Below are positions 55,361 through 55,380 of a stretch of DNA of 55,380 nt, one piece after another. A model generated the notes under the pieces. It saw only the letters and a program-made list of their open reading frames with translations. It was not told the origin of the DNA and did not search any database. The DNA is from Paenalicyclobacillus cellulosilyticus. Its GTDB lineage: Bacteria > Bacillota > Bacilli > Alicyclobacillales > Alicyclobacillaceae. A program made the position numbers and the translations under genes. How positions within the stretch are numbered: the stretch's first letter is position 1; the number at the start of each line of letters is the position of its first letter. The DNA lies in the NCBI RefSeq assembly GCF_014647315.1, contig NZ_BMOY01000018.1:1-55380 (forward strand). The letters run 5' to 3'.

Positions 55361-55380
55361 CCTTCCTCGCTCGCCTGGCA

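Overview
The window is a gene-dense, GC-rich (visibly well above 60 % G+C) chromosome segment of an endospore-forming member of the Bacillales. The evidence is the combination of spore genes (a CotS/YutH-type coat kinase, a GerA-type germinant receptor, RsfA, a YtvI-type membrane protein), Firmicute-specific regulators (HprK, Crh, WhiA, MsmX, RsfA) and Bacillus-like gene order (nudix-rapZ-yvcK-whiA-crh, ftsE-ftsX-minJ, mrfA-mrfB). A high-GC thermophile-like lineage (Alicyclobacillaceae, Hydrogenibacillus or Calditerricola type) fits, but I cannot name a species. I see 50 protein genes and no tRNA, rRNA, CRISPR array, insertion sequence, prophage or riboswitch. It looks like core chromosome, not an island.

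Layout. 0-9 kb: CotS-like kinase, convergent with ogt, queG and rnhA; an aminotransferase; a germinant-receptor operon (A subunit, B subunit, 59-residue two-helix protein, no C lipoprotein); a YpmS-like and a YgzB-like membrane protein. 9-16 kb: nth, a YunD-like nucleotidase and the mitomycin-repair pair mrfA-mrfB, divergent from rsfA. 16-24 kb: a DUF402 phosphatase-like protein, YtvI, DUF5325, a TrkA-N-like orphan domain under a perfect cre site, a GntR-type regulator, leuS, mutY, a 73-residue unknown, and a second DUF402 protein. 24-30 kb: the yvcI-glcK-rapZ-yvcK-whiA-crh block. 30-37 kb: a large TPR protein divergent from argS-helD, then an M23/G5 peptidase whose ribosome site lies in a 13-bp inverted repeat. 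37-46 kb: hprK, msmX, and uvrB, uvrA and a PucR-type regulator, with a LexA box upstream of uvrB. 46-53 kb: ftsE-ftsX-minJ-like-motA-motB, preceded by an SPFH/NfeD pair with its own terminator, and a MenC/N-acylamino-acid-racemase-type enolase. 53-55.4 kb: phosphosulfolactate synthase, a VOC protein, then about 500 bp of diverged roughly 110-bp repeats.

How it works together. Two themes stand out. One is carbon catabolite control: hprK, crh (with its own promoter), glcK, msmX and a perfect cre site in front of an orphan gene all lie in one window. The other is DNA repair: ogt, nth, mutY, mrfAB and uvrBA. I found no clearly novel defence or mobile system. The most unusual points are the germinant receptor without a C gene, the cre-controlled TrkA-N-like orphan, the RBS-overlapping inverted repeat, the PucR gene translationally coupled to uvrA, stator genes inside a division operon, and the 3'-end repeat cluster.
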